A stretch of 58,679 nt of DNA, taken from contig JAGKWW010000015.1 in assembly GCA_021151665.1 (NCBI GenBank), positions 1 to 58,679 of the forward strand. The letters run 5' to 3'. The notes under the pieces are model-generated. The model was given only the letters and a program-made list of their open reading frames with translations, did no database searches and was not told the DNA's origin. The position numbers and the translations under genes are program-made. How positions within the stretch are numbered: the stretch's first letter is position 1; the number at the start of each line of letters is the position of its first letter. Of the stretch, positions 1 through 9,461 are shown one piece after another. The DNA is from Flavobacteriaceae bacterium (lineage in GTDB: Bacteria; Bacteroidota; Bacteroidia; Flavobacteriales; Flavobacteriaceae).

Positions 1-669
1 CTCTTTAACGGCTACATAGCGATTAGCCCCGAGCTCCCTGCCAATATAGAAACCATCCTTCCTGAAAAGCTGGCGGCACTGCAAAAAAACACGTATTACT
101 ATTACCTGGCTTCCGCCGAAGGGGATGTTGACCGCATCAAGAAAAGCGTTAAGGCACTCGATGCCCTTATTAAGCCTATAGATAACAAATCGCTAAAGTA
201 CCGCTACGATGATTTTGGGCAGGCCTCGCATTACTCGCTTGTTGCCTTTGCACTTCCTCAGGGTATTTACCATATCTTTGGAGAGTATCAGCCGATATCA
301 TCGGTAGAGTATCAGACAAAGATCGTTACGCTGCCTTCGGGTTATGTGGATTATCTCAAAGCCAAATACGGGCAGCTAAATAAAAACCTGGGGCTTGAAG
401 TACCGGTGCGGCTCAACGATTATAAAGCAATAGAGGCTGCCATTATGAAGAACGGTATGTTTGAGGAACTGAAAGAGCTTTCTAAAATGGCGAAAAAAGA
501 TTATCCTAAAACCATTATCGGAGAGTATTACGAGGGGCTTTATTACGAAAAGACAGGGAATACGCAAAAGGCAATAAAAACCTACCTCAACGGTTATACC
601 TTTAGCTCCATTGGAGATTATACCAAGGAGTTTATTGTAGAAAAAGCGCAGGCGCTAAAGACAGAATAA
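1..669 (+). CDS. Alpha/beta-hydrolase esterase, C-terminal part (5' end outside window)
   Basis: The frame is open from base 1 to a TAA at 667-669, so the last 222 residues of a longer protein are visible. The start of the visible part (FNGYIAISPEL) resembles the strand after the nucleophile elbow in putative esterases of the Esterase D / siderophore-esterase type. A His in QASHYSLVA, near residue 78 of the visible part, is a plausible catalytic base. The end (about residues 140-220) looks like a short TPR-like helical tail (EYYEGLYYEKTGNTQKAIKTY). The family hydrolyses small esters; the substrate cannot be told. radA follows after 6 bases, so the two are probably co-transcribed. The nucleophile Ser lies outside the window. 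Confidence 0.75.
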   Translation, partial: LFNGYIAISPELPANIETILPEKLAALQKNTYYYYLASAEGDVDRIKKSVKALDALIKPIDNKSLKYRYDDFGQASHYSLVAFALPQGIYHIFGEYQPISSVEYQTKIVTLPSGYVDYLKAKYGQLNKNLGLEVPVRLNDYKAIEAAIMKNGMFEELKELSKMAKKDYPKTIIGEYYEGLYYEKTGNTQKAIKTYLNGYTFSSIGDYTKEFIVEKAQALKTE

Positions 670-675
670 ATTTAA

Positions 676-2040
676 ATGGCCAAAGTAAAGACTTCTTTTT
701 TCTGCCAGAACTGCGGAACGCAGTATCCAAAATGGCAGGGGCAGTGCAATGCCTGCAAACAGTGGAACACTATAGTGGAAGAACTGATACAAAAAGAAGA
801 GAAAGAGGCCTGGCGCCCGGCTGCCACCCCGGGAACCAAGCGCGCACCAAAACCCCTAAAGATAACCGAGATCGACTCTGCCGCCGAAGTGCGAATGGAT
901 ACCGGCGATGGTGAGCTTAACCGTGTGCTTGGCGGAGGCCTTGTACCGGGATCACTTACATTGTTGGGTGGAGAGCCGGGCATCGGAAAAAGTACACTAC
1001 TGCTGCAAATATCATTACGCCTGCCCTACCGGACCCTGTATGTATCGGGCGAGGAAAGCCAGAAACAAATTAAGATGCGGGCAGAGCGCATAACGCCACA
1101 GGCAGACAATTGCTTTATTCTTACCGAGACAAAGACTCAGAATATATTTAAGCAGATAGAGGCGACCGACCCGGAAGTGGTGATCATTGACTCTATACAA
1201 ACGCTACATTCTGATTACATCGAATCGTCTGCCGGAAGCATCTCCCAGATACGGGAAACCACGGCGGAGCTCATCAAGTTTGCCAAAGAAACCAATGTGC
1301 CTGTAATACTCATTGGCCACATAACCAAAGACGGCAGCATTGCAGGGCCAAAGATACTAGAGCACATGGTAGATACCGTGCTTCAGTTTGAAGGCGACCG
1401 CAACCATGTGTACCGCATACTGCGTTCGCTCAAGAATCGTTTTGGGTCGACCGCCGAACTGGGCATCTATGAAATGCTGGGCAGCGGACTTCGTGAGGTG
1501 ACCAACCCATCAGAAATACTCATTTCACATAAGGAGGAAGAACTAAGCGGAAGCGCTATTGCCACCACCATGGAAGGCATGCGCCCGCTAATGGTCGAGA
1601 TACAGGCGCTTGTGAGCACCGCAGTTTACGGAACACCGCAGCGCAGTACGACAGGTTACAACGCCAAACGCCTGAATATGATACTGGCAGTGCTCGAAAA
1701 GCGCTCGGGTTTTCGCCTGGCATCCAAAGACGTTTTCCTGAACATTACAGGCGGCATCAACGTAGACGACCCGGCGCTCGACCTCGCCGTAGTAGCGGCG
1801 ATCCTGTCGTCTAACGAAGACATTCCGGTTGCCAAAGGGTATTGCTTTGCCGGAGAGATTGGCCTTTCGGGCGAGGTGCGCCCTGTTAATAAAGTAGAAC
1901 AGCGCATACTCGAGGCCGAGAAATTAGGTTTTTCTGTTATTTTTGTATCTAAGTACAACAAGATCTCATTAAAGAACACGTTGATAGATATCAAACTGGT
2001 AGCCCGGATTGAAGATGTAGCGGGCCATCTGTTTGGCTAA
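676..2040 (+). CDS. radA: DNA repair protein RadA
   Basis: A 454-residue protein with the full RadA (Sms) layout. It has an N-terminal four-cysteine zinc finger (C10, C13, C24, C27), a RecA-like ATPase with Walker A GEPGIGKST (99-107), the RadA-specific KNRFG motif, and a C-terminal Lon-protease-like domain. RadA is a cytoplasmic branch-migration ATPase that acts with RecA on recombination intermediates. The length matches the family. The ATG follows the esterase stop by 6 bases. The stop lies 7 bases before the ATG chosen for the next gene, so esterase-radA-glycosyltransferase may be one transcript. Confidence 0.97.
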   Translation: MAKVKTSFFCQNCGTQYPKWQGQCNACKQWNTIVEELIQKEEKEAWRPAATPGTKRAPKPLKITEIDSAAEVRMDTGDGELNRVLGGGLVPGSLTLLGGEPGIGKSTLLLQISLRLPYRTLYVSGEESQKQIKMRAERITPQADNCFILTETKTQNIFKQIEATDPEVVIIDSIQTLHSDYIESSAGSISQIRETTAELIKFAKETNVPVILIGHITKDGSIAGPKILEHMVDTVLQFEGDRNHVYRILRSLKNRFGSTAELGIYEMLGSGLREVTNPSEILISHKEEELSGSAIATTMEGMRPLMVEIQALVSTAVYGTPQRSTTGYNAKRLNMILAVLEKRSGFRLASKDVFLNITGGINVDDPALDLAVVAAILSSNEDIPVAKGYCFAGEIGLSGEVRPVNKVEQRILEAEKLGFSVIFVSKYNKISLKNTLIDIKLVARIEDVAGHLFG

Positions 2041-2047
2041 AAATAAG

Positions 2048-4015
2048 ATGCAGAAAAGAAAAATTAAAAAAGCAGTAAAAGTGATCCTGATCACGCTTGC
2101 TGTACTACTCATACTCCTAACCGGCGGATTCTTCTTTTTCCGCGAAACGCTGTTGCAAAAAGCCATCGTGAAAGCCAAAGAAAAAATGGCGACCGATTAT
2201 AACAGCACCTTTATTGTGGGCGAAGCGGCCTTTGAGGGCCTTTCGGGTGTGCGCATGAAACAAGTTGTTATCGTGCCGCATAACGCCGACACCCTGCTGA
2301 ACATCCGCGAGATGCGCACTTCGGTAAACCTGGGGAGCCTGCTTACCGGCGATGTACAATTGGGTACGCTGGTGATGAAGAATGGCTACATCCAGCTGGT
2401 AAAAAACGCATCGGGGAGTAACTATGCGGCTTTCCTTAAAAAAGACAAAACTACAGAAGACGACTCGTCCGATGATGTAAACTATGCACGAAGGGCCTAC
2501 CGGCTGCTGAACCGTGCCCTGAACCTCGTGCCGACAGACATGGAACTTTCTAACCTATCGCTACGCATCGACGATATGGGCAGAAAACTCAACCTTCAGC
2601 TAAAAGACCTTACGCTTTCTGATGAACAGCTGGAATCTTCATTTATAGTGCGCTCGGGCGAAGTGGTGCAGACCTGGAAAGTAAAAGGTATGGCCGACCC
2701 GCGCGGCAGGCAGGCCGACCTTAAGTTTTTCAATACCGATACCTCGCGCATCCAGTTACCGTACATCAGTGAACGCTACGGGCTAAAGTCGGGCTTTGAT
2801 ACCATCCACCTCAACGTTGCCAATATCGAGATGGACGGGGGCGAACTTCATCTGGATGGTTTTGCCGCCATAAAGAACTTTATGGTAAACCACCCGAAGA
2901 TTGCTGCCAAAGATGTTATCATCAAAAATGCAAGGTTTGATTACCACCTGCTGCTGGGCCCGAAGTTTATCGCCGTAGACAGCACTTCTGTTATGAAGCT
3001 GAATAGCATTACCCTTCATCCGTATGCGCGCTATAGCGTCGAGGAAGACACAGTCTATGAAATGAAGGCGCGCATACCGAAAATGTTTGCCCAGAACTTT
3101 ATCAACTCCTTACCAAAAGGACTGTTTACCAACTTTGAAGGTATGGAGGCCAAAGGGACTTTCAGTTACGACCTTGATTTCAAGTACAACAAAAATAAGC
3201 CGCGCGAACTCGTCTTTGAAAGTAATATAAAAAAAGACAGCCTTAAGATCGTGAAGTATGGCAACGCCGACCTTGGTAAGTTGAATACAGCCTTTGTATA
3301 TCGGGCTATAGAGAAAGGCAAGCCGCAGCGCGCGATAACGGTAGGCCCTTCCAATCCGTTTTACACACCGCTGGGGCAGATATCGCCTTACCTTCGCAAA
3401 GCCGTACTTACGAGTGAAGACCCCTCCTTCTTCAGGCACAGGGGCTTTATTACCGAAGCCTTTAGACAGAGTATCATCAAGAATATCAAAACAAAAAAAT
3501 TCTCGCGCGGGGCAAGTACCATCAGCATGCAATTGGTTAAGAACGTTTTTCTTACCCGCGAAAAAACGCTTTCGCGAAAGCTGGAAGAAATACTGCTCGT
3601 GTATATCCTCGAAAACAATCATATCACTTCCAAGGAGCGGATGCTCGAGGTGTATTTTAATATCATAGAATGGGGGCCCAATGTTTACGGTATCGGCGAA
3701 GCGGCCTCCTATTACTTCGGCAAGCACCCGGCAGACCTATCTCTGGATGAGTGCATCTACCTTGCCAGCATTATCCCGAGGCCTAAAGGGTTCATGTGGC
3801 AGTTTAACGACCAGGGTAACTTAAAGCCGTTTGCCGTAAGGCATAATAAATACATCCGTGACCTTATGCTTCGCCGCGGGCTGTTGGTAGCAGAAGATAC
3901 AATCGGGCAACAGGGGCAGGTGTATGTAAGTGGCAGGGGGCGTTCACTGATACGCATCAGGGAGGCCGAGCCTGTAAACGATTCGATCAGCACTTTTGAA
4001 GAATTTGATTTTTAA
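2048..4015 (+). CDS. Monofunctional biosynthetic peptidoglycan glycosyltransferase (GT51) with long N-terminal region
   Basis: A 655-residue membrane protein. A single transmembrane segment lies near residues 10-30 (ILITLAVLLILLTGGFFFF). A periplasmic region of roughly 370 residues of unknown, AsmA-like character follows, then a GT51 domain. GT51 motifs are SEDPSFFRHRGF with the catalytic Glu at 457, GASTISMQLVKN, and EWGPNVYGIGEAA. No transpeptidase domain follows, so it should polymerise lipid II glycan strands only. It is much longer than MtgA because of the N-terminal extension. A TTG at 2033 overlapping radA would add five residues; I chose the ATG at 2048. Confidence 0.88.
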   Translation: MQKRKIKKAVKVILITLAVLLILLTGGFFFFRETLLQKAIVKAKEKMATDYNSTFIVGEAAFEGLSGVRMKQVVIVPHNADTLLNIREMRTSVNLGSLLTGDVQLGTLVMKNGYIQLVKNASGSNYAAFLKKDKTTEDDSSDDVNYARRAYRLLNRALNLVPTDMELSNLSLRIDDMGRKLNLQLKDLTLSDEQLESSFIVRSGEVVQTWKVKGMADPRGRQADLKFFNTDTSRIQLPYISERYGLKSGFDTIHLNVANIEMDGGELHLDGFAAIKNFMVNHPKIAAKDVIIKNARFDYHLLLGPKFIAVDSTSVMKLNSITLHPYARYSVEEDTVYEMKARIPKMFAQNFINSLPKGLFTNFEGMEAKGTFSYDLDFKYNKNKPRELVFESNIKKDSLKIVKYGNADLGKLNTAFVYRAIEKGKPQRAITVGPSNPFYTPLGQISPYLRKAVLTSEDPSFFRHRGFITEAFRQSIIKNIKTKKFSRGASTISMQLVKNVFLTREKTLSRKLEEILLVYILENNHITSKERMLEVYFNIIEWGPNVYGIGEAASYYFGKHPADLSLDECIYLASIIPRPKGFMWQFNDQGNLKPFAVRHNKYIRDLMLRRGLLVAEDTIGQQGQVYVSGRGRSLIRIREAEPVNDSISTFEEFDF

Positions 4016-4191
4016 GAAAATCCCTGTTTACGGTTTCTTAACGAATTAACAGCCTTAAAATTAGGTGGCTGAAAATCAATGCCGTACCTTTACATCAGAA
4101 AATCGATTTATCGATAGCTATCTTTAACAGATAAACTTGCAAAGGCTTTTCTTTTAATTGTACCTCTCCCTAAGTCAATTAAAGTACTGCC

Positions 4192-4611
4192 ATGCAAACT
4201 CCAAAAAAAATATTCCTTGCCGACGACGATTCCGATGACATCATTTTGTTTTCGGAAGCCCTTAGGGATGTGCTGCCCGATTGCAGCATAACGACAGCCA
4301 CTAACGGAGAAAAACTCCTCAACCAATTGCTTCCGGACGGCCGCGCCGACTTCGTATTCCTGGATATCAATATGCCTATGATGGGTGGGCTTGATGCCCT
4401 CGAAATTATCCGTAAAACTGATAAACTGAAAACGGTTCCGGTAGTTATGTATTCTACAAGCCGCAACCCCGCCGATCTTGAAGAAGCCTTAAAAAAGGGC
4501 GCTAACTATTACCTGCCCAAGCCCAACTGCTTTACCACACTCAAGGACAAATTACGCCTTCTCTTCAGCTGTGACGATATGTTTAGCCATACCGGCGCTT
4601 TCGAATTGTAA
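4192..4611 (+). CDS. CheY-like response regulator (receiver domain only)
   Basis: 139 residues forming one receiver domain. Visible landmarks are the acidic pocket D11-D13, phospho-acceptor D58 (FLDINMP), S88 and K110 (LPKP). It resembles the Rcp1-like single-domain regulators common in Bacteroidota, often paired with cytoplasmic histidine kinases. There is no output domain and no kinase beside it, so it must act by protein contact or phosphotransfer with a kinase encoded elsewhere. It is flanked by intergenic gaps of 176 and 64 bases, so it is likely monocistronic. Confidence 0.9.
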   Translation: MQTPKKIFLADDDSDDIILFSEALRDVLPDCSITTATNGEKLLNQLLPDGRADFVFLDINMPMMGGLDALEIIRKTDKLKTVPVVMYSTSRNPADLEEALKKGANYYLPKPNCFTTLKDKLRLLFSCDDMFSHTGAFEL

Positions 4612-4675
4612 AATTTTCATTATCGTCCCAACCTTTTCATAGCTGTGATGCTCTTTAGATATAAAGACAATCATC

Positions 4676-6283
4676 ATGAAAAGAATTTTAATGTTTTGCC
4701 TGCTGCTATCAGCAATGGGCTATTCTCAAAAACCTGTATTTGCCAACGCTGCTGTAAAGGCGGCTACCGTATATTTTAACGGTGCAGAACTTACCCAGAC
4801 CGCCAGCCTAAACCTTCCCGCAGGCGCTACCGAAGTTGTTTTAAGCAACATAGCCGATTATGTAGATGAAAGCTCTGTGCGCATCGGCGCGCCAGGATCG
4901 GCAACCATACTCTCAGTACAATTTACCCGCGACTACTTAGCCGAAACTGAGCCTGTGACTGACACTCCCTTTTTGGCAAAGGTGCGTGACAGTATTGCTA
5001 CCCTGCGTAAAGAGATCCTGAAAATAACGACTACGAGGACAACAGAAACCATGACGCTGGACCTCCTCGACAAAACCAATAGGATGTACGGGCAGCAAAC
5101 CGGATTGAGTGTTGCAGAGCTTACGAAGATGGTCGACTATTACAAAGTGAAACGCAACGAGTCGGCGCTGGCCATTGATGCCCTAAACGCCCGCGAACAG
5201 AAACTTAATGACCGGATTGCCCTGCTGCAGCAAAAACTGGACGCATCCCCCGCCCCGGTTGCACAAAAGGTATCACGCGGTAAGTTAATATTGCAGGTAA
5301 TGACGTCTGTTGCCGGAGTTGTGCCACTGGAAATTACCTACATGACCCAAAATGCCTCGTGGCAGCCGTTTTACGACCTCCGGGCCGAAAGCACCTCCAC
5401 ACCCATCAATCTGATGTATAAGGCGCAGGTGGTTCAGCAAACGGGTATCGACTGGAAAAAAGTGAAGCTTACTCTATCAAGCGGAATGCCGAGCCAGAAT
5501 AACCAGGCGCCGCTGCTACAGGCATGGATGCTGCGATATGGAGTGCCCATGCAGTACAATAATAGCAACGCGGTTTACAATAGCATACGGGGGAAGATGT
5601 CCATGGCAGACATGAAGAGCGCATCGGTGTATAAAGAAGAATCAATAGACCAATACACGACCGTGACCGAAAACCAACTGAGCATTTCATTTGATATCGA
5701 CCTTCCCTATGATATCCTTTCTAATGGGAAGACCCACAGCGTAAGCATGAAGGAACTTCATCTCCCTGCAACCTACAAGCATTATACCGTTCCGAAAATG
5801 GAGACCGCTGCCTTCCTGATGGCCGAACTGAATGGTTACAGCAAATTTAACCTGCTGCCGGGAGAAGCAAATATCATTTTCGAGAATATGTACATCGGCA
5901 AAACATATATCGACCCGAACCAGACTACCGATACACTGAACCTGAGCATGGGCCGTGACCGGAGAATTTCCATCAAACGCGAAAAAGTAGCCGAGAAATC
6001 CGGTACCAAGTTCCTTTCAGCAACACGCGAGCAAACGTTTACCTACGATATTACTTTGCGCAACAATAAAAAAGATGCCGTGCACCTGATGGTGAAGGAC
6101 CAATACCCTATAAGCACGGATAAAGAAGTAGAGGTAGAACTGCTGCAAAGCGATAAGGCAAAAGTCAATGCCGAAACCGGCATCCTTACCTGGGAGGTAG
6201 ACCTAAAACCCGGAGAAACGAAAAAGATAAGGCTGAGTTACCGCGTAAAGCATCCCAAAGATAAAGTGATGGCCAACCTGTAA
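4676..6283 (+). CDS. DUF4139 domain protein (MuiA-like, exported)
   Basis: 535 residues with an N-terminal signal peptide (MKRILMFCLLLSAMGYSQ, cleavage near 18). An N-terminal DUF4140-like region (about 25-120) is followed by a coiled-coil stretch (about 100-200) and a C-terminal DUF4139 beta-rich domain (about 210-530, PFYDLRAESTS onward). This is the architecture of the mucoidy-inhibitor A family, whose molecular function is not settled. It should reside in the periplasm or at the outer membrane. It is separated by 72 bases from the next gene on the same strand. Confidence 0.85.
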   Translation: MKRILMFCLLLSAMGYSQKPVFANAAVKAATVYFNGAELTQTASLNLPAGATEVVLSNIADYVDESSVRIGAPGSATILSVQFTRDYLAETEPVTDTPFLAKVRDSIATLRKEILKITTTRTTETMTLDLLDKTNRMYGQQTGLSVAELTKMVDYYKVKRNESALAIDALNAREQKLNDRIALLQQKLDASPAPVAQKVSRGKLILQVMTSVAGVVPLEITYMTQNASWQPFYDLRAESTSTPINLMYKAQVVQQTGIDWKKVKLTLSSGMPSQNNQAPLLQAWMLRYGVPMQYNNSNAVYNSIRGKMSMADMKSASVYKEESIDQYTTVTENQLSISFDIDLPYDILSNGKTHSVSMKELHLPATYKHYTVPKMETAAFLMAELNGYSKFNLLPGEANIIFENMYIGKTYIDPNQTTDTLNLSMGRDRRISIKREKVAEKSGTKFLSATREQTFTYDITLRNNKKDAVHLMVKDQYPISTDKEVEVELLQSDKAKVNAETGILTWEVDLKPGETKKIRLSYRVKHPKDKVMANL

Positions 6284-6355
6284 AGTTTTGTTAAGCGGCT
6301 GTTTGTTTAGGTTGTATTCGGTAAATTTACGTAACAACTTAACAAACAGCCTGCT

Positions 6356-7732
6356 ATGAAAACAAGATTACTATTGCTCTCATCACTTGTATTTCCTTTG
6401 CTGTCTGCCGCACAAACCGTGGGGCTTCAGCTCTTTGCTGAAGGATTTACCGCTCCTACCGAAATTGTAAATGCCGGCGACAGCCGCCTTTTTGTTGCCG
6501 AACAGGGCGGGATGATCAAGATCGTAAATGTAGATGGGCTCGTGAATGCAGCGCCCTTCCTGAACCTGTCAGGCTTCATTTCTACGGGCGGTGAGCGCGG
6601 GCTGCTTGGCCTTGCCTTTCATCCTCAGTATGAAACCAACGGTTATTTTTATGTTGATTATACTGATCCAGCCGGAAACACGGTAATAGCGCGTTATACC
6701 CGTGATGTGGCAAATCCCGACATGGCCGACCCCACCTCTAAAGTTGAATTGCTCACCGTGCAGCAGCCTTTCTCTAACCATAATGGCGGGTGCCTGCGCT
6801 TTGGCCCTGATGGCTATTTGTATATTGCTATGGGCGATGGCGGCAGTGGTGGCGACCCGAATAACAATGCGCAGAATAAGAACTCACTGCTCGGCAAGTT
6901 GCTGCGGATTGATGTAAATAACGGTTCGCCGTATACCAATCCTGCTACCAATCCCTTTATGGGGAGCATAGATGGTGCCGACGAAGTGTGGGCTTATGGA
7001 CTGCGCAATCCCTGGAAATTTTCGTTTAACCGCACCACCGGCGAACTATGGATTGCCGATGTGGGGCAGGATGCACGCGAAGAGATAAACAGGATGCCAT
7101 CGGGTACCGCAGGTGTTAACTACGGGTGGAGATGCTATGAGGGCTCTGTAGTATACAATGGCGCGGGCTGCGATGCCGCAAGCAGTTATACCATGCCTTT
7201 TGCCGAATATACTCACGCATCAACATCGGGGTGCTCTATAACCGGAGGGTATGTGTATACCGGAACCGTATTTCCTGCTTTCACCGGCAAGTATATATTT
7301 GCTGATTACTGCAATAACAAAGTAGGGCTGCTGGATACCACTACCGGAGCCATAAGTTATAGCACAGCCTTTGGCGGAAACAATATCACTGCTTTTGGTG
7401 AAGATAATACGGGCGAGATATACGCCGCCGGGAAAACGAGCGGAAAAATTTACCGCGTTATCGACACGGCACTGAGCGTGCCAGAGAGGCAGGCCGGCGC
7501 TTTCCGGGTGTACCCGAATCCCGCTACAGGTGTGGTGAAGATATCTGCGCAGGATACCAGTTTAGCCTCGATTGCCATATATGACTTACAAGGAAAAAAG
7601 GCTATCCAGCAAAATACGGAAGGAAGCACTGAGCTTACCCTACCTATCAATTCGTTGGATGCGGGTATCTATCTGCTGCAGATTACCGACAGCAATGGCA
7701 ACATCAGCCACCAGCGCCTGGCGGTACAATAA
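6356..7732 (+). CDS. Secreted PQQ-dependent sugar (glucose/sorbosone) dehydrogenase with T9SS tail
   Basis: 458 residues. A signal peptide (about 1-19) leads into a six-bladed propeller of the soluble glucose/sorbosone dehydrogenase family. Markers are the GGERGLLGLAFHP segment, SNHNGGCLRFGPDGYLY, GLRNPWKFSF and NYGWRCYEG. Family members use PQQ and calcium to oxidise sugars. The last roughly 80 residues (VYPNPATG...QRLAVQ) are a Por secretion sorting domain, which predicts export by the type IX system and attachment or release at the cell surface. Substrate specificity is not readable. Gene order gives no pathway clue. Confidence 0.9.
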   Translation: MKTRLLLLSSLVFPLLSAAQTVGLQLFAEGFTAPTEIVNAGDSRLFVAEQGGMIKIVNVDGLVNAAPFLNLSGFISTGGERGLLGLAFHPQYETNGYFYVDYTDPAGNTVIARYTRDVANPDMADPTSKVELLTVQQPFSNHNGGCLRFGPDGYLYIAMGDGGSGGDPNNNAQNKNSLLGKLLRIDVNNGSPYTNPATNPFMGSIDGADEVWAYGLRNPWKFSFNRTTGELWIADVGQDAREEINRMPSGTAGVNYGWRCYEGSVVYNGAGCDAASSYTMPFAEYTHASTSGCSITGGYVYTGTVFPAFTGKYIFADYCNNKVGLLDTTTGAISYSTAFGGNNITAFGEDNTGEIYAAGKTSGKIYRVIDTALSVPERQAGAFRVYPNPATGVVKISAQDTSLASIAIYDLQGKKAIQQNTEGSTELTLPINSLDAGIYLLQITDSNGNISHQRLAVQ

Positions 7733-7779
7733 TTATTCTAAATGATGTATTTTAAATTTTGAATGTACCGTCGCAGTTT

Positions 7780-7824
7780 AAATAAAAATCCTCTTGTGCC
7801 AAATGCTCAAGAGGATTTTTATTT
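7780..7824. terminator. Bidirectional intrinsic terminator
   Basis: A perfect 17-base inverted repeat (7780-7796 with 7808-7824) encloses an 11-base loop. The stem holds a GC-containing core (CCTCTTG/CAAGAGG) flanked by A-rich and T-rich arms, so it can terminate in both directions. It sits between convergent genes: the sugar dehydrogenase (+) and the OmpA operon (-). Confidence 0.85.
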
Positions 7825-7830
7825 ATAATG

Positions 7831-7895
7831 TTGTCATTCCTGAATTCAGATTGCGTAATGAAGAATAAAAGATTCTTCCTTCGTCAGAATGACAA
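7831..7895. repeat. Imperfect nested inverted repeat, REP-like intergenic element
   Basis: The outer arms TTGTCATTCcTGA (7831-7843) and TCAGAATGACAA (7884-7895) pair except for one inserted C. An inner pair GAAGAAT (7860-7866) and ATTCTTC (7872-7878) nests inside. The minus-strand reading resembles a sequence I recall as frequent between genes in Bacteroidota genomes. It lies outside any gene. Confidence 0.6.
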
Positions 7896-7926
7896 AACGC
7901 AGTCTTTAATAGTCAAATTTTCAGGC

Positions 7927-8889
7927 TTATATCTCGTTAAGCATCTTTGATATCTCGTCGAGCTTTGGCGTAAGGATGATCTCTATCCTGCGATTTTTAG
8001 ATTTGCCCTCTGCCGTATCATTACCTGCAACAGGTGCATATTCGCCACGGCCGGCAGCGGTAAGGTTCTGCGGATTCACACCTTTATTTTCGCGGATGAT
8101 GTTTACTATAGCTGTAGCACGCTTGGTAGAAAGGTCCCAGTTGTCTACGATCTGACCGGTACCACCATAGGGCACGTTGTCGGTATGTCCCTCGATTAGT
8201 ACTGAAATATCCGGATTTTGAGCCAGGATCTTTGCCACTTCGCTAACTGCCTTTTTACCTTCGGTGCCTACCGTCCAGCTCCCAGAACCAAAAAGAAGCT
8301 TGTTCTCCATCGATACGTATACTTTTCCGTTCTTCTGCTCTACCGTAAGGCCTTTGCCTTCAAAGCTGTTCAATGCTTTAGAAAGGGTTTCCTTCAGTTT
8401 TTTCAGGTTGGCATCCTGCGAAGCCATTATTCCCTCCAGTTCGTCAACCCTTTTTGAGCGGTCGGCCAGGTCGGCTTTCAGCTTATTCAGCCGTTCCTGT
8501 TCAGCGGCAAGCGCCTTTTCTTTGGCTTCAAGCTGCGCCAGCAGTTCGCGGTTCTTTTTCATGTTGCTGTCCAAAGCATCGCCACTATTCTTTTCGAGCG
8601 CGGCATACGATGATTTCAGCGTACTGAGATTAGACTGCGCTGCCGCATAATCTGTAGCCAGTTTATCGCGTTCCGCCTTCAGCTTATCCAATTGCGACTG
8701 CAGGTCTTTCGATTTCAGGTCGAGTTCATTGCGCTCTTTGGTAAGCGCGGTATTTTCATCCGCCATCTGCCGGTTCTCCTTCTTGAGGTCGGCATATTTG
8801 TTTTCAAGGTCTTTATACACTTTAGACGATACACACGAAGTGGTAAGCGCCAACGCCAGTAATCCGGCAGAAATTCTACGTATTATCAT
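7927..8889 (-). CDS. OmpA-family peptidoglycan-binding lipoprotein with coiled coil
   Basis: 320 residues. The signal peptide ends in a lipobox (LTTSC) with C19 as the lipidated residue. A long charged coiled coil covers about 25-175. A C-terminal OmpA-like domain (about 195-315) contains the conserved VLIEGHTDNVP and the NRRIEI segment that bind diaminopimelate in peptidoglycan. It should tether the outer membrane to the wall. The start overlaps the stop of the upstream lipoprotein gene by four bases (8886-8889), giving translational coupling in the exonuclease III-lipoprotein-OmpA operon. Confidence 0.9.
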   Translation of the reverse strand: MIIRRISAGLLALALTTSCVSSKVYKDLENKYADLKKENRQMADENTALTKERNELDLKSKDLQSQLDKLKAERDKLATDYAAAQSNLSTLKSSYAALEKNSGDALDSNMKKNRELLAQLEAKEKALAAEQERLNKLKADLADRSKRVDELEGIMASQDANLKKLKETLSKALNSFEGKGLTVEQKNGKVYVSMENKLLFGSGSWTVGTEGKKAVSEVAKILAQNPDISVLIEGHTDNVPYGGTGQIVDNWDLSTKRATAIVNIIRENKGVNPQNLTAAGRGEYAPVAGNDTAEGKSKNRRIEIILTPKLDEISKMLNEI

Positions 8890-9461
8890 TTGCTAAACTT
8901 ATTATTGTTGTAACCTGTTGAATCGATAACTATAAGGCCGGTTTTGCCGTCTATCTCCAAATATCTAAATTTCTCTTTAGTTGGAAAATTATAAAGGGCT
9001 ATATGGTAGTTTTTTCCTCTGGAAAGATGCATGTCTTTGTAATGCAAAAGGTCAATCTTATAATCCTTACGCAGCTTTAAAACAAGCATCTGAGCGTTAA
9101 AAGGATAGTCCTGTTCTAAATCTTTCTCCCAATAAACCTTGCCATCCTTGTAAGCCCTGAACCGTCCAACAGCCATATCTCCAAGATATCCAAAAAAGTA
9201 TTTGGGAAGAAGAGTTTTTCTGTCATAATAATAGATCTGTTTAATATTGCAATCAAGAATCTGAGTCGATAGCTTGTAATGGTGCTTTTCAACTGTTAGT
9301 GTTCGCACACTATCTCCTTCGAAATCTACCGCAGTATCGTTCACAATCCTGAAACTGTCCACATCCAGCCTGTTGGGCTTGCCTTGAATAACAGTGCCTT
9401 TCGGCTCATCCTCACGGCATCCGAAACATATAATTAATATAAACGAAAGCAATAGTTTCAT
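8886..9461 (-). CDS. Lipoprotein of unknown function
   Basis: 191 residues with a short signal peptide and lipobox (IICFGC, Cys about 15), so it should be a lipoprotein. I do not recognise a family. The body is beta-rich with many charged residues (for example YYYDRKTLLPKYFFGYLGDM), similar in feel to LolA/DUF-type lipid-binding lipoproteins, but that is only a resemblance. It overlaps the genes on both sides by four bases. The DNA is clearly richer in A+T than its neighbours, so it may have joined the operon later. Confidence 0.75.
   Translation of the reverse strand: MKLLLSFILIICFGCREDEPKGTVIQGKPNRLDVDSFRIVNDTAVDFEGDSVRTLTVEKHHYKLSTQILDCNIKQIYYYDRKTLLPKYFFGYLGDMAVGRFRAYKDGKVYWEKDLEQDYPFNAQMLVLKLRKDYKIDLLHYKDMHLSRGKNYHIALYNFPTKEKFRYLEIDGKTGLIVIDSTGYNNNKFSK

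Noticed and set aside
3110..3727. 205-codon open frame opposite the peptidoglycan glycosyltransferase
   Set aside because: Fully antisense to the GT51 domain and without recognisable features.
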